From positions 124,001 through 188,000 of the forward strand of contig NZ_BSPC01000015.1 of NCBI RefSeq assembly GCF_030160835.1: a stretch of DNA of 64,000 nt, given 5' to 3'. Shown here piece by piece: positions 21,771 through 31,074 of the stretch. The stretch comes from Labrys miyagiensis (GTDB taxonomy: Bacteria > Pseudomonadota > Alphaproteobacteria > Rhizobiales > Labraceae). The translations under genes were made by a program, and so were the position numbers. Below the pieces are notes generated by a model that searched no databases, was not told where the DNA came from, and saw only the letters and a list, made by a program, of their open reading frames with translations. Each line of letters opens with the position of its first letter. Position 1 is the stretch's first letter.

Positions 21771-22994
21771 CTACTCCAGCGCCTGATAGACGAGCGCCCG
21801 CATTTCCATTTCCAGCGGATCGAAGCTCAGCATCGACTGGGTCATGAAGAGGGCTACAATCTCTTCCTTCGGGTCTACCCAGTAATGTGTCTTGGCCGCC
21901 CCGGACCAGCCGAATTCGCCGACCGAGCCCGGCGCATTGGTGGCGGCAATATCAAGCGCCACCCGCGAGCCAAGTCCGAAGCCATAACCCATGAGCGGGA
22001 GACCACCGATCTCGAGCGGCAGCAACGCTTCGGGAATGCGATTCGTATGCATGAGCTCCAGTGTCTTGCGGCCGATGATGCGATGTCCGTCGAGCGTCCC
22101 GCCATTGCATAGCATCTGGGCGAAGCGGAAATAATCGCTGATCGTGCCAAACAGGCCATGGCCACCGCGCTGGAACACCTCCGCCTTGTCGACCGGGTAG
22201 GACGCCGAGACATCAACCTTCTCGTTGGCGCCTTGCGCCCACGCAGAAAAACAATCGGGCGCGGTGACACCGGGCAGGAGAATATCAGGGCGCCCATACA
22301 TGGCCGCGAGCCTGTCGCGCTTGCCTTCCACGACGCCGTAGCCGGTATCTGGCATGTCCAGGGGCTCAAACAGGCGCTCCCTCAGCACTTCGCCGAGCGG
22401 CTTTCCAGCAATAACCTCGATCAGGCGCCCGACGACGTCATTGCCGAGGCTGTACTTCCAGCGCGTGCCGGGATGAAAGGCGAGGGGGAATTGCGCGAGG
22501 TCGTTCACCGCATCCGCCAGCGAAACGTCTGCTCGCAAGATCGCCGCCTTGTCGTACATCTGCGAGACAGGCGAGTCGCCAAGGAAGTGATAGACGAGGC
22601 CGCTGGTGTGAGCCAACACATCGCCGACCGTCATCGGCCAGCGGGAATCGACGAGGCTTCCGTCGTCGGTTCGCACCTTGACGGAGGCGAAGGCGGGAAT
22701 GAATTTCGCCACCGGATCGACGAGGGTGAACCGGCCCTCTTCGAACAAGGTCATGAGCACCGTGCAGACGATGGGCTTCGTCATAGAATAGAGGCGGAAG
22801 ACCGTGTCGGCCGTCATCGGGGCTTTTGCCTCGCGGTCGCGCCATCCGTAATGCCCGGTCTGCACGACCTTGCCGCGTCGGGCCACCAGCGTATTGATGC
22901 CGGTAAAAACGCCGCGGTCGACATAAGCTTGCATCGCGGCGTCTATCCGTCCGAGCCGGCTTGCGCTCATGCCGATGCTTGTCCGTTCTTCCAT
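21771..22994 (-). CDS. Serine hydrolase (class C beta-lactamase / esterase fold)
   Basis: A 407-residue protein of the beta-lactamase-related (EstB, PF00144) family. The active-site SxxK is at about 70-73 (LYSMTKPI). The Tyr of the YxN-like motif is in WKYSLGNDV. There is no signal peptide, so a cytoplasmic esterase or peptidase is more likely than an antibiotic-resistance enzyme. The ATG at 22994 has AGAGGA upstream; a TTG 18 bp earlier lacks a site. The DNA just upstream is unusually AT-rich, and a DUF2721 gene fragment lies immediately upstream, suggesting a recombination junction. Confidence 0.88.
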   Translation of the reverse strand: MEERTSIGMSASRLGRIDAAMQAYVDRGVFTGINTLVARRGKVVQTGHYGWRDREAKAPMTADTVFRLYSMTKPIVCTVLMTLFEEGRFTLVDPVAKFIPAFASVKVRTDDGSLVDSRWPMTVGDVLAHTSGLVYHFLGDSPVSQMYDKAAILRADVSLADAVNDLAQFPLAFHPGTRWKYSLGNDVVGRLIEVIAGKPLGEVLRERLFEPLDMPDTGYGVVEGKRDRLAAMYGRPDILLPGVTAPDCFSAWAQGANEKVDVSASYPVDKAEVFQRGGHGLFGTISDYFRFAQMLCNGGTLDGHRIIGRKTLELMHTNRIPEALLPLEIGGLPLMGYGFGLGSRVALDIAATNAPGSVGEFGWSGAAKTHYWVDPKEEIVALFMTQSMLSFDPLEMEMRALVYQALE

Positions 22995-23061
22995 AGCGAT
23001 GGTCCTCTGCAATCAATAAAAATATTGTTTTTCTTTCTATCGCTGCTGGAGAGCGAGGCTG

Positions 23062-23166
23062 TCAAACTCCGAGAAGAGCCGCGATGCCCGACAGCAGAAA
23101 TACCGGCGTCAGCGCGATCTGAATGATGTGGACGACACTGGCTGTTGCAATCGGCTCGTTGAACAT
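23062..23166 (-). pseudogene. Truncated DUF2721 family gene
   Basis: Translation from the ATG at 23166 gives 34 residues (MFNEPIATASVVHIIQIALT, then PVFLLSGIAALLGV) and a TGA. This matches the N-terminus of DUF2721 membrane proteins, which normally run to 130-150 residues, and stops just where the first cytoplasmic loop should begin. The rest is absent. It starts 24 bp after the cinA stop on the same strand. The family match is from memory of the pattern. Confidence 0.5.
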
Positions 23167-23189
23167 CGGTCTCGGATCTTCGTTCAGAG

Positions 23190-23702
23190 CTAAGCCACGG
23201 CCTTCACTTCTTCCACCAGCTTCATCAGCAGTTCCAGCGCCTGCTCCACTGAGCGTTTGCGGATCTCCGAGCGCGAGAGGTCGCCGAAGCGCCGTTCCAC
23301 ATGGAGGCGCGGGCCCTGCCTGCTCCAGGCCGCGAAATGCACGAGGCCGACGGGCTTCGTTGCGGTTCCGCCGCCCGGGCCGGCGACTCCCGTGGTGGAC
23401 ACGGCGACATCAGCCCGTGAATGGTTCACCGCGCCTTCCGCCATGGCGAAGGCAACGCTTTCGCTTACCGCGCCATCGCGGGCGATGAGGGCAGGGGAGA
23501 CGCCCAGCATCTGCGCCTTTGCCTCATTGGAATAGGTCACGAAGCCACGGTCGACCACATCGGATGAGCCGGGGATCGCGGTGAGGGCGCCGGCGACCAG
23601 TCCGCCCGTGCAGGATTCGGCCGTTGCGACGAGCAGGCCCTTGGTCCGGCAGGCGGCCAGCACGTCCCTGGCCTGATCGAAAAAGATCTCGTCGTTCATC
23701 AT
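23190..23702 (-). CDS. pncC: Nicotinamide-nucleotide amidohydrolase (CinA C-terminal family)
   Basis: A 170-residue stand-alone CinA C-terminal domain (PF02464) that deamidates NMN to nicotinate mononucleotide in pyridine nucleotide recycling. Conserved blocks: VATAESCTGGLVAGALTAIP, VTYSNEAKAQMLGV, AVSTTGVAGPGGGT and KPVGLVHFA. The frame is open upstream into ispDF, but the tandem ATGs at 23702/23699 sit behind GGAGCGA. It lies 58 bp after the ispDF stop, a common pairing in this class. Confidence 0.93.
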   Translation of the reverse strand: MMNDEIFFDQARDVLAACRTKGLLVATAESCTGGLVAGALTAIPGSSDVVDRGFVTYSNEAKAQMLGVSPALIARDGAVSESVAFAMAEGAVNHSRADVAVSTTGVAGPGGGTATKPVGLVHFAAWSRQGPRLHVERRFGDLSRSEIRKRSVEQALELLMKLVEEVKAVA

Positions 23703-23760
23703 TCGCTCCGCTCGCGCCGGCCCTTTGGTCGCCGCAGGCTGGCGAGAGAGAGGCGCGACG

Positions 23761-24957
23761 TCAATGCCAGGGCAGGCGTACTGTGGCCGAAGCCATGGCG
23801 GCAATGCCTTCGCGCCGCCCGGTGAAGCCCAGTTGCTCCGTCGTCGTCGCCTTTACGCCGACGCGATCGACGGGAATGCCGGCGATTTCGGCAATGCGAG
23901 CCCGCATGGCCTCGCGATGAGGGCCGATCTTCGGAGCCTCGCACAGAAATGTGACATCGAGATGGGCGATGGCGCCGCCGCGCGCCTTCACCAGCGCTAC
24001 CGCGTGGGCAAGGAAGCGGTCGGAGGCTGCACCCTTCCATTGCGGATCGGAGGGCGGGAAATGAGAGCCGATATCGCCGTCGCCGATCGCCCCGAGAATG
24101 GCATCCGTCAACGCATGCAGGCCGACATCCGCATCGGAATGGCCCTTCAATGCCCGCTCATGCGGGATCTTCAGACCGTTGAGCCAGACATGGTCCCCAT
24201 CCGTGAAGGCGTGTACGTCGAAGCCGGTGCCGGTGCGGACATCGCCGAGGGCCGCAAGCTCCGAGACGAACTGCTCGGCGTGCTGGAAATCGCTTTCGGT
24301 CGTCAGTTTCATGTTGGTGGTTTCGCCTTCGAAGATGAAAAGAGGATGGCCGGCCCATTCGGCGACAGCGCCATCATCGGTAAGCGTGCCGATCCCGGCC
24401 GCCGCCGCGGAGAGATGAGAGACCAGGATCAGGTCGAAAGCAAAGGCCTGCGGCGTCTGCACCGAGCGCAGGCGGGCGCGGTCTGGTGTCGCCGTCACGA
24501 AGCCTTCGGCATCGATCTGCTTGATCGTGTCGGTGACGGCCAGCCCCGGCACGGCGGCGTCATGACGCCGAGCCGCCTCGATCGCGCGGGTGATCAGGTC
24601 CGGCGTTGCGAAGGGGCGAGCGGCGTCATGCAGCAGCACGATATCGGGCTTTTCGGCCCGCAGCGCCTTCAGGCCGGCCAGGCAGGAGGCCTGCCGGGTG
24701 TTGCCGCCGGTGACGAAACCGGCAAGCTTGCTGATTCCCTCGGCGCTGGCCTGGAAGAGGGTCTCGTCGCCTGGTCCGATCACGGTGGTGATGCTGTCGA
24801 TATCGGGATGACGCTCGAACAAGGCTAGCGTTCGGGCCAGCACGCTCTGCCCGCCGAGCTGGCGATATTGCTTGGGCAGGGACCCTCCGACACGAGACCC
24901 GCGGCCCGCCGCGACGATCAAGGCAGCAACGCGCAACTTCGCTGTATCATCGATCAT
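23761..24957 (-). CDS. ispDF: Bifunctional IspD/IspF enzyme of the MEP pathway
   Basis: A 398-residue fusion. The N-terminal half (1-235, [20 protein letters not shown]) is 2-C-methyl-D-erythritol 4-phosphate cytidylyltransferase. The C-terminal half (about 236-398, [29 protein letters not shown]) is 2-C-methyl-D-erythritol 2,4-cyclodiphosphate synthase. Together they carry out two non-adjacent steps of isoprenoid precursor synthesis. The ATG at 24957 begins the conserved part; an upstream start at 25020 would add 21 unconserved residues. Confidence 0.95.
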   Translation of the reverse strand: MIDDTAKLRVAALIVAAGRGSRVGGSLPKQYRQLGGQSVLARTLALFERHPDIDSITTVIGPGDETLFQASAEGISKLAGFVTGGNTRQASCLAGLKALRAEKPDIVLLHDAARPFATPDLITRAIEAARRHDAAVPGLAVTDTIKQIDAEGFVTATPDRARLRSVQTPQAFAFDLILVSHLSAAAAGIGTLTDDGAVAEWAGHPLFIFEGETTNMKLTTESDFQHAEQFVSELAALGDVRTGTGFDVHAFTDGDHVWLNGLKIPHERALKGHSDADVGLHALTDAILGAIGDGDIGSHFPPSDPQWKGAASDRFLAHAVALVKARGGAIAHLDVTFLCEAPKIGPHREAMRARIAEIAGIPVDRVGVKATTTEQLGFTGRREGIAAMASATVRLPWH

Positions 24958-25085
24958 CTGAATAACACGGCCATGCTTAGAATTCCCTATCGCCACGCGC
25001 GCGGAACTTGTTACACTCATGAACGAAGTGGCGAAATGCCTGTGGCGCGTGAAAAACTGCGACCGGGCAGTGTCAAGGTTAGATT

Positions 25086-26171
25086 TTGGTGGATCGCAGT
25101 TTGGAGGCTCAGGCGCCTTGGTCGACTAGTGGTGGAAACGGACCCGTGCCGCAGTTGCGGCACGGTGAACAATTGCGCCGCCACCATACTTATGCAGCGC
25201 TTGATCTTGGCACGAACAATTGCCGGCTTCTGGTTGCTCGTCCTGCCGGCGATGGCTTTCGTGTCATCGACGCCTTCTCGCGCATCGTGCGGCTGGGTGA
25301 AGGGCTGGGCGCCAGCGGCAGCCTGCACGTCAACGCCATGAGTCGCGCCGTCGATGCGCTTGCCGTCTGTGCACAGAAGATGCGCGATCGCCGCGTGGAC
25401 CGGGCGCGCCTGATCGCGACCGAGGCCTGCCGCGCTGCCGACAACGGCTTCGCCTTTGTCGAGCGCGTGTTGCGGGAGACGGGACTCGACCTCGAAATCG
25501 TCGATCGTGAGACGGAGGCGCGCCTGGCGGCAGCCGGCTGCATTCCCCTGATCGACCGCTATCTCGACGGCGTCGTGCTCTTCGATATCGGCGGCGGTTC
25601 CTCCGAAGTGGTCTGGCTCGACATCGATGGCAATGACCGCCTGCGCCAGCCCAAGGTGCGCGGCTGGACCTCGCTGCCCGTCGGCGTGGTGACCCTGTCG
25701 GAACGCCATGGCGGCGTGCGCGTGACGCGCGAAAGCTTCGAGAAGATGGTGGACGACGTCTCGACCATGCTGGCGCCCTTCGAGCATCGCCAGGCCATTG
25801 GTTCCAGGGTGGGGAGGCTGCATCTTCTCGGGACCTCCGGCACGGTGACCACCATGGCGGGCATCCATCTCGAATTGCCGCGTTATGATCGCCGCCGTGT
25901 CGACGGGCTCTGGATGTCGCGCGGTGAGGTCGACACTGTGCTCGAAAGCCTCCTGGACATGACCTATGAGCAGCGTGTCGCCAATGCCTGTATCGGGCCT
26001 GAAAGGGCCGATCTGGTGATGGCGGGATGCGCGATCTTCGAAGCCATCCGTCGCGCCTTTCCGTGCGAGCGCCTGCGCGTGGCCGATCGCGGCCTTCGTG
26101 AAGGCCTGCTGGTGCAGATGATGCAGGAGGATCACGTCTGGCGGCATAACGGCTCAGGTCATCACCCGTGA
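25086..26171 (+). CDS. ppx: Exopolyphosphatase / GppA-type phosphatase
   Basis: A Ppx/GppA protein of about 361 residues in the actin-like ATPase fold. Phosphate loops are visible at [18 protein letters not shown] and [14 protein letters not shown], with a third element at [12 protein letters not shown]. It hydrolyses polyphosphate or pppGpp; sequence alone does not separate these. The first ~33 residues before the conserved core are poorly conserved and the start is uncertain (TTG 25086 or GTG 25089). It overlaps rlmE by 4 bp (GTGA), so the two are coupled. Confidence 0.9.
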   Translation: MVDRSLEAQAPWSTSGGNGPVPQLRHGEQLRRHHTYAALDLGTNNCRLLVARPAGDGFRVIDAFSRIVRLGEGLGASGSLHVNAMSRAVDALAVCAQKMRDRRVDRARLIATEACRAADNGFAFVERVLRETGLDLEIVDRETEARLAAAGCIPLIDRYLDGVVLFDIGGGSSEVVWLDIDGNDRLRQPKVRGWTSLPVGVVTLSERHGGVRVTRESFEKMVDDVSTMLAPFEHRQAIGSRVGRLHLLGTSGTVTTMAGIHLELPRYDRRRVDGLWMSRGEVDTVLESLLDMTYEQRVANACIGPERADLVMAGCAIFEAIRRAFPCERLRVADRGLREGLLVQMMQEDHVWRHNGSGHHP

Positions 26172-26926
26172 GTGGCGGTGCAGGCAAGGGCGGCGGGAAG
26201 GGCGGCCCGGGGAGCGGCAAGAACAGTTCGGGGCGGGGCAGCGGCGCGCGCGAGTTGGGCGTGCGCCTGAAGACGGCGCGCGGGCGCACGCATTCCTCAC
26301 AGCTTTGGCTCGAGCGCCAGCTCAACGATCCCTATGTCGCCCGCGCCAAGCGCGAGGGCCGTCGGTCGCGTGCCATCTACAAGCTGATCGAGATCGACGA
26401 GAAGGCCAGGCTCCTCAAGCCCGGCCAGCGTGTGCTCGACCTTGGCGCCGCTCCTGGCGGCTGGTCGCAGCTCGCGGCGGAGATCACCGATTCCATCAAT
26501 GGACGGGGCAAGGTGGTGGCCATCGACCTCCTGCCGATCGACCCGCTCCCGGGCGTCGATTTCGTGCAGATGGACTTCATGGACGATGCCGCGCCCGAGC
26601 GCCTGAGGGAAATGCTGGGTGGCCCGGCCGATCTCGTGCTCTCCGACATGGCGGCCAACACCGTCGGCCACCGCGCCACCGACCATCTGCGCATCGTCGC
26701 CTTGGTCGAAGCGGCCGCCTATTTCGCCGTCGAGGTGCTCTCGCCCGGTGGGGCTTTCCTGGCCAAGGTGTTCCAGGGCGGTACCGAGGGCGACATCCTC
26801 ACGCTGCTGAAGCGCGATTTCGCCGTGGTCAAGCACATCAAACCGGCCGCCAGCCGTGCAGGATCGAGCGAGATCTATGTGCTGGCCACTGGCTTTCGCG
26901 GGCGGAAGGAGCCGACGCCGGACTAA
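26168..26926 (+). CDS. rlmE: 23S rRNA (uridine 2552-2'-O)-methyltransferase
   Basis: A 252-residue RlmE/FtsJ that 2'-O-methylates U2552 of 23S rRNA late in 50S assembly. The SAM motif is [14 protein letters not shown]. The K-D-K-E catalytic tetrad is in [23 protein letters not shown] and SSEIYV. The N-terminal 40 residues are a Gly/Lys/Arg/Ser-rich extension that could bind RNA and is longer than in E. coli. The start is a GTG overlapping the ppx stop. Confidence 0.96.
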   Translation: MSGGAGKGGGKGGPGSGKNSSGRGSGARELGVRLKTARGRTHSSQLWLERQLNDPYVARAKREGRRSRAIYKLIEIDEKARLLKPGQRVLDLGAAPGGWSQLAAEITDSINGRGKVVAIDLLPIDPLPGVDFVQMDFMDDAAPERLREMLGGPADLVLSDMAANTVGHRATDHLRIVALVEAAAYFAVEVLSPGGAFLAKVFQGGTEGDILTLLKRDFAVVKHIKPAASRAGSSEIYVLATGFRGRKEPTPD

Positions 26927-27032
26927 TGTTAGTTTTTGAAGCGGCAGGCAAAGGGGGGCTCTTTTGCCTGCGATCATGCAGAAATTGCCAGCTTTGCCGG
27001 TATGAATGGCACCGCATTTTCGGGACATTCGC

Positions 27033-27941
27033 ATGGCTTCCCAATTGATACTGAACCGCCGCTCTCTTCTCGCCGGCGCCGCTGCATCGCTCCTGCCTTC
27101 GGGGGCGCAGGCTGGTCCTTCCGTCCCGCCGCTGATCGCACGGGACTATGCGATCGATCGCCAGAGCTTTCACACGCATATCCTCAAGGCCGGACCCGCG
27201 CCTGACGACGGCGATCCGCTGAACGAGCCGCCCGATGGGACGCAGGTGCTGCCCTATCGCTCCGGTTCGCTCGACCTCAGGGCCTGGCGCTCGAAGCCCG
27301 ACGGAAAAGGGGGCAGGCGGCCGGCGCTGCTGTTCCTGCATGGCGGCAATGGCCTCGGCACCGGCCATTGGGAGTTGACCTGGCCCTATCTCAAGGCCGG
27401 CTATGTCGTGATGGTGCCCGCCTTCCGGGCGGAGAATGGCCAGAAGGGTGCTTTCTCCGGCTTCTATGACGAGACTGATGATGTGCTCGCTGCCGGCAGG
27501 GTGCTGGCGGGGCAGCCCGATGTCGATCCCTCGCGCGTCTTCGTCAGCGGCCACAGCGTCGGCGGCACGCTCACCTTACTGGCCTCCCTGAGCACGAAGC
27601 TGTTTCGCGGGGCCTCGTCCTTCTCCGGCAATCCCAGCGCCTATGCCTTCTTCAAGCGCTTTCCGGAGGATATCCGCTTCGATACTTCCGATCCGCGCGA
27701 ATTCGAGATGCGCTCGGCCGTCTGCTACGCCACCAGCCTCAAATGTCCGGTGCTGATCCAGCACGGCACGGAGGAAACACGCTCGAACGAGATGTCCGAG
27801 CTTACCTTGAGCCGCGCCAGGGCGGCTGGCCTACCCGCCGCGTACGCGCCCGTACGCGGCGACCATTTCTCCGCCCTGCCGGAGGAAACCATGCGCAGCC
27901 TGGCTTTCTTCGCCAAGCTTGGGAGCGGCGTCAGCGGATGA
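27033..27941 (+). CDS. Exported alpha/beta hydrolase (dienelactone hydrolase type)
   Basis: A 302-residue protein. The start NRRSLLAGAAASLLPSGAQA is a Tat/Sec-type signal peptide with a double Arg. The mature domain has the oxyanion HGGNGLGTGH block, the nucleophile elbow FVSGHSVGGT, and a C-terminal catalytic His in PVRGDHFSALP. The ATG at 27033 begins the signal; a start at 27006 would add nine residues in front. Its TGA overlaps the ATG of the truncated dinB-like gene. Substrate unknown. Confidence 0.85.
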   Translation: MASQLILNRRSLLAGAAASLLPSGAQAGPSVPPLIARDYAIDRQSFHTHILKAGPAPDDGDPLNEPPDGTQVLPYRSGSLDLRAWRSKPDGKGGRRPALLFLHGGNGLGTGHWELTWPYLKAGYVVMVPAFRAENGQKGAFSGFYDETDDVLAAGRVLAGQPDVDPSRVFVSGHSVGGTLTLLASLSTKLFRGASSFSGNPSAYAFFKRFPEDIRFDTSDPREFEMRSAVCYATSLKCPVLIQHGTEETRSNEMSELTLSRARAAGLPAAYAPVRGDHFSALPEETMRSLAFFAKLGSGVSG

Positions 27942-28255
27942 GCGGCCTTATCGGACACTATCGCGACATGGCGCGCAACAGCGCCTATTCCAATGCTCAT
28001 CTGCTTGCGGCCTGCTGCAAGCTCAGCGACGAGGCTTTCGCGGCCAGGCGTGAATTCTTCCCGCTGAATGATCGCCCCCTCCGGGATGCGGACGAGAAAG
28101 CATTTCAACGCCCGAGCGTGAATTCGCGGCTCGCAAGGCCCTTTTCCTGTCCAGCTGGAAAGTTCATCGCGAGAAATCAGCGCCTTGATGACTTGATCCC
28201 GGCGTCGCGGCATTGCACAAGAGCGCACCTTCATATCCGGACTGACTATGGCTGA
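27938..28255 (+). pseudogene. Truncated DinB-like gene
   Basis: The frame starts ATGA over the hydrolase stop and encodes SGLIGHYRDMARNSAYSNAH and on to ARREFFP (42 residues), which fits the start of DinB/YfiT four-helix proteins. After that it changes to unrelated low-similarity residues and runs to a stop inside hom. The metal-binding His of DinB proteins (normally in HGTLNH just after this point) is missing. A 10-bp direct repeat (GCGTGAATTC at 28048-28057 and 28116-28125) brackets the point of divergence. Confidence 0.6.
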
Positions 28256-29573
28256 TCCTCTCAAAATCGGTATCGCGGGCCTCGGCACTGTCGGCGCCTC
28301 GACCATTCGCCTGCTCGATCGCAGGGCCAATGCGCTGGCTGCCAATTGCGGCCGCGGCATCGTCGTCACGGCGGTATCGGCCCGCAACCGCGCCCGCGAT
28401 CGCGGCCTGCCGCTGGAGCGCTATCGCTGGTTCGACAATCCGGTCGAGCTTGCCCGCGATCCCGATGTCGATGTGTTCGTCGAACTGATGGGCGGCGAGG
28501 AGGGGGCTGCGCATGAGGCGGTGAAGGCGGCGCTCGATGCCGGCAAGCCCGTGGTCACCGCCAACAAGGCGCTGCTCGCCCGCCATGGCGTCGATCTCGC
28601 CCGCCGTGCCGAGAAGGCCGGCGTCGCCCTCAATTTCGAGGCGGCGGTCGCCGGTGGCGTGCCGATCATCAAGACGCTGCGCGAGGCGCTGATCGGCAAC
28701 AACATCGACCGCGTCTACGGCATCCTGAACGGCACCTGCAACTACATCCTCACCAAGATGGAGGCGGAAGGCCTGTCCTTCGACGCCTGCCTGAAGGAAG
28801 CGCAGCGTCTGGGCTATGCCGAGGCCGACCCCACCTTCGATGTTGGCGGCTTCGACACCGCCCACAAGCTCGCCATCCTGACCAGCCTTGCCTTCGGCAC
28901 GCAGGTCAATGCCGACGCCATCCATGTCGAAGGCATCGAGCGCATCACCACCGAGGATCTCTTCGCTGCCGACGAGCTCGGCTACCGCATCAAGCTGCTC
29001 GGCGTCGCCACGCGCACCGAGTCCGGGGTGGAGCAGCGGGTGCATCCGACCATGGTGCCGAAGTCGACACCGATCGCCCAGGTCAACGGTGTCACCAACG
29101 CTGTTGCCATCGATGCCGATGCGGTGCCGGAGTTGACCCTGGTCGGCCCGGGCGCCGGCGGCGAAGCCACGGCTTCGGCGGTGGTCAGCGACATCGCCGA
29201 CATTGCGCGCGGTCGTGTGCTGGCCCCCTTCGGCCGCAAGAGCGGCGATCTCGAATCCCTGGCTCCGGCCACCATGCAGGCCCACAAGGGCGGCTATTAT
29301 GTCCGGCTGTCGGTGGCCGACCGGCCCGGCGCAGCCGCCGGCATCGCCACCCGCATGGCCGAGCGTGGCATTTCGCTGGAATCGATTGTCCAGAAGCATC
29401 GCGGCAGCAGGGTCTTCGGTGGCGATGATCCCAGCAAGGTGGCCGGCGCCGTTCCCGTCGTGCTGATCACCTATGCGACGACCGAAGCGGATATTCGCGG
29501 CGCCCTCGATGCGATGGTGTCCGACGGCTACATTGTGGAAACCCCGCAATTGATCAGGATCGAGCGCGAATAG
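28248..29573 (+). CDS. hom: Homoserine dehydrogenase
   Basis: A 441-residue NAD(P)-dependent enzyme that makes homoserine from aspartate semialdehyde, for Thr/Met synthesis. The Rossmann motif is IGIAGLGTVGAS. The catalytic core includes GILNGTCNYILTKME and YAEADPTFDVGGFDTAHKL. A C-terminal ACT domain (about 355-441, YYVRLSVADRPGAAAGIA) implies feedback control, typically by threonine. It is followed 34 bp later by glpX, an order seen in many alphaproteobacteria. Confidence 0.97.
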   Translation: MADPLKIGIAGLGTVGASTIRLLDRRANALAANCGRGIVVTAVSARNRARDRGLPLERYRWFDNPVELARDPDVDVFVELMGGEEGAAHEAVKAALDAGKPVVTANKALLARHGVDLARRAEKAGVALNFEAAVAGGVPIIKTLREALIGNNIDRVYGILNGTCNYILTKMEAEGLSFDACLKEAQRLGYAEADPTFDVGGFDTAHKLAILTSLAFGTQVNADAIHVEGIERITTEDLFAADELGYRIKLLGVATRTESGVEQRVHPTMVPKSTPIAQVNGVTNAVAIDADAVPELTLVGPGAGGEATASAVVSDIADIARGRVLAPFGRKSGDLESLAPATMQAHKGGYYVRLSVADRPGAAAGIATRMAERGISLESIVQKHRGSRVFGGDDPSKVAGAVPVVLITYATTEADIRGALDAMVSDGYIVETPQLIRIERE

Positions 29574-29607
29574 AGCTCATCCACCACAGAAAAAATCGGA
29601 GGAAGCG

Positions 29608-30606
29608 ATGTCGGAGATTATTCACGTCAAGCCAAAGGATGTCATCGAGCGCATCCTCTCCCTCGAACTGGTGCGTGTGACCGAGCGCGCCGCGGTGGCC
29701 TCGGCCCTGCTGCGCGGCCGGGGCGACGAGAAGGCGGCCGACAAGGCAGCCGTCGATGCCATGCGGCGCGAACTGAACAAGATGCCGATCGACGGCACCA
29801 TCGTCATCGGCGAAGGCGAGCGCGACGAGGCGCCGATGCTGTTCATCGGCGAGCGTGTCGGCAACGGCCTGGGACCGAAGGTCGACATCGCCGTCGATCC
29901 GCTCGAAGGCACCACGCTCTGCGCCAAGGACATGCCCGGTTCCATTGCCGTGATGGCCATGGCCAGCGCCGGCTCGCTCCTGAATGCGCCCGACGTCTAC
30001 ATGGACAAGATCGCCATCGGCCCGGGCTACGCGCAGGGGGTGGTCGATCTCGACGCGAGCGTGGAAGAGAACCTGAACTCGCTTGCCAAGGCCAAGGGCG
30101 TCAAGCCGCGTGAGCTGACGGCTCTCGTGCTCGACCGTCCGCGCCATGCGCCGATCATCGAGGCAATCCGCAAGGTGGGCGCCTCCATCCGCGTCATCAC
30201 CGATGGTGACGTGGCCGGCGTGATTTTCACCACCAACCCGCTCGACACCGGCATCGACATCTATCTCGGCACCGGCGGCGCCCCGGAAGGCGTGCTGGCG
30301 GCGGCGGCGTTGCGCTGCGTCGGCGGCCAGATGCAGGCACGGCTGATCCTCGACACCGAGGCCAAGCGCGAGCGCGCGCTGAAGATGGGCGTGACCGATC
30401 CCACCAAGAAATACCGGATGGAGGAGCTCGCTTCCGGCGACGTCATCGTGGCAGCTACCGGCGTCACCGACGGCGCTCTGCTGCAGGGCGTGAAGTTCCG
30501 CGGGTCCGTGATCACCACGGAGACTGTGATCTACCGCTCGCTCAACGGCACTGTGCGCCGCATCCACGGCGAGCACCGTGAAATGTCGAAGTTCAATCTC
30601 GACTGA
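29608..30606 (+). CDS. glpX: Fructose-1,6-bisphosphatase, class II
   Basis: A 332-residue GlpX-type FBPase, dephosphorylating fructose 1,6-bisphosphate in gluconeogenesis. The metal site blocks IVIGEGERDEAPMLFIGE and DIAVDPLEGTTLCA are intact, as is the GTGGAPEGVLAAAAL loop. RBS GGAGGAA precedes the ATG. The structured repeat region (element B) begins about 15 bp after the stop. Confidence 0.96.
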   Translation: MSEIIHVKPKDVIERILSLELVRVTERAAVASALLRGRGDEKAADKAAVDAMRRELNKMPIDGTIVIGEGERDEAPMLFIGERVGNGLGPKVDIAVDPLEGTTLCAKDMPGSIAVMAMASAGSLLNAPDVYMDKIAIGPGYAQGVVDLDASVEENLNSLAKAKGVKPRELTALVLDRPRHAPIIEAIRKVGASIRVITDGDVAGVIFTTNPLDTGIDIYLGTGGAPEGVLAAAALRCVGGQMQARLILDTEAKRERALKMGVTDPTKKYRMEELASGDVIVAATGVTDGALLQGVKFRGSVITTETVIYRSLNGTVRRIHGEHREMSKFNLD

Positions 30607-31074
30607 GGATCATGGGATCACAGGTTTCCAACCTGCTCTTGCCGGCGCTTCGTGGGTAAAGAGAGGCGCATTTGGTGTGCCGGTCTTCTCAGCCACATCG
30701 ACCGTTAGTCGATGTGGCGGGAACGGCATCGTTCCATCAAGATCCCAGGCATGCCGGTCTGAAGACCGGCACACCGATTTGCCTCCCCGCCTCAGGCGGA
30801 AGAGCACAGCCGAGACCTCCTACGGCCTCGCCTCCAGGATCAAGTTGAACGGCGTCTCCGTGGCGCGGCGGAAGCGGGTGAAGCCGGCTTCACCCGCGAC
30901 CTTGCGCAGCCGCGCCTCGCCGGCCCGGGCGCCGCGCCGCACACTACCGGAAAGCGATGGGTGCCGCTCCTGACCAGAAGGCGTAATCCGAAGGGGCTGC
31001 CTTGCGGAAGGTATCGGCTGGCTGCGGCTGACGACAGACTGGCCATTTGGGAGCGCTTCGATTAGATCACGGCC
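30607..31074. other. Non-coding region with structured repeat B
   Basis: A 468-bp gap. It holds a small hairpin CAGGTT-TCC-AACCTG (30622-30636) and element B (30674-30775). The part from 30780 to 31074 has no recognisable gene; short open frames lack ribosome sites. Confidence 0.5.
30674..30775. repeat. Structured inverted-repeat element B
   Basis: GGTGTGCCGGTCTTC (30674-30688) is inverted exactly at 30761-30775. The right arm also makes its own hairpin (TGCCGGTC-TGAA-GACCGGCA, 30752-30771). Between them lie two further perfect stems: GCCACATCGAC with GTCGATGTGGC (30692-30718) and GGAACG with CGTTCC (about 30720-30735). The layout is REP-like with inserted stems. Confidence 0.7.

Noticed and set aside
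21771-22994. AmpC-type antibiotic-resistance beta-lactamase
   Set aside because: It has the SxxK motif but no signal peptide, and the overall pattern fits esterase/peptidase members of the family.
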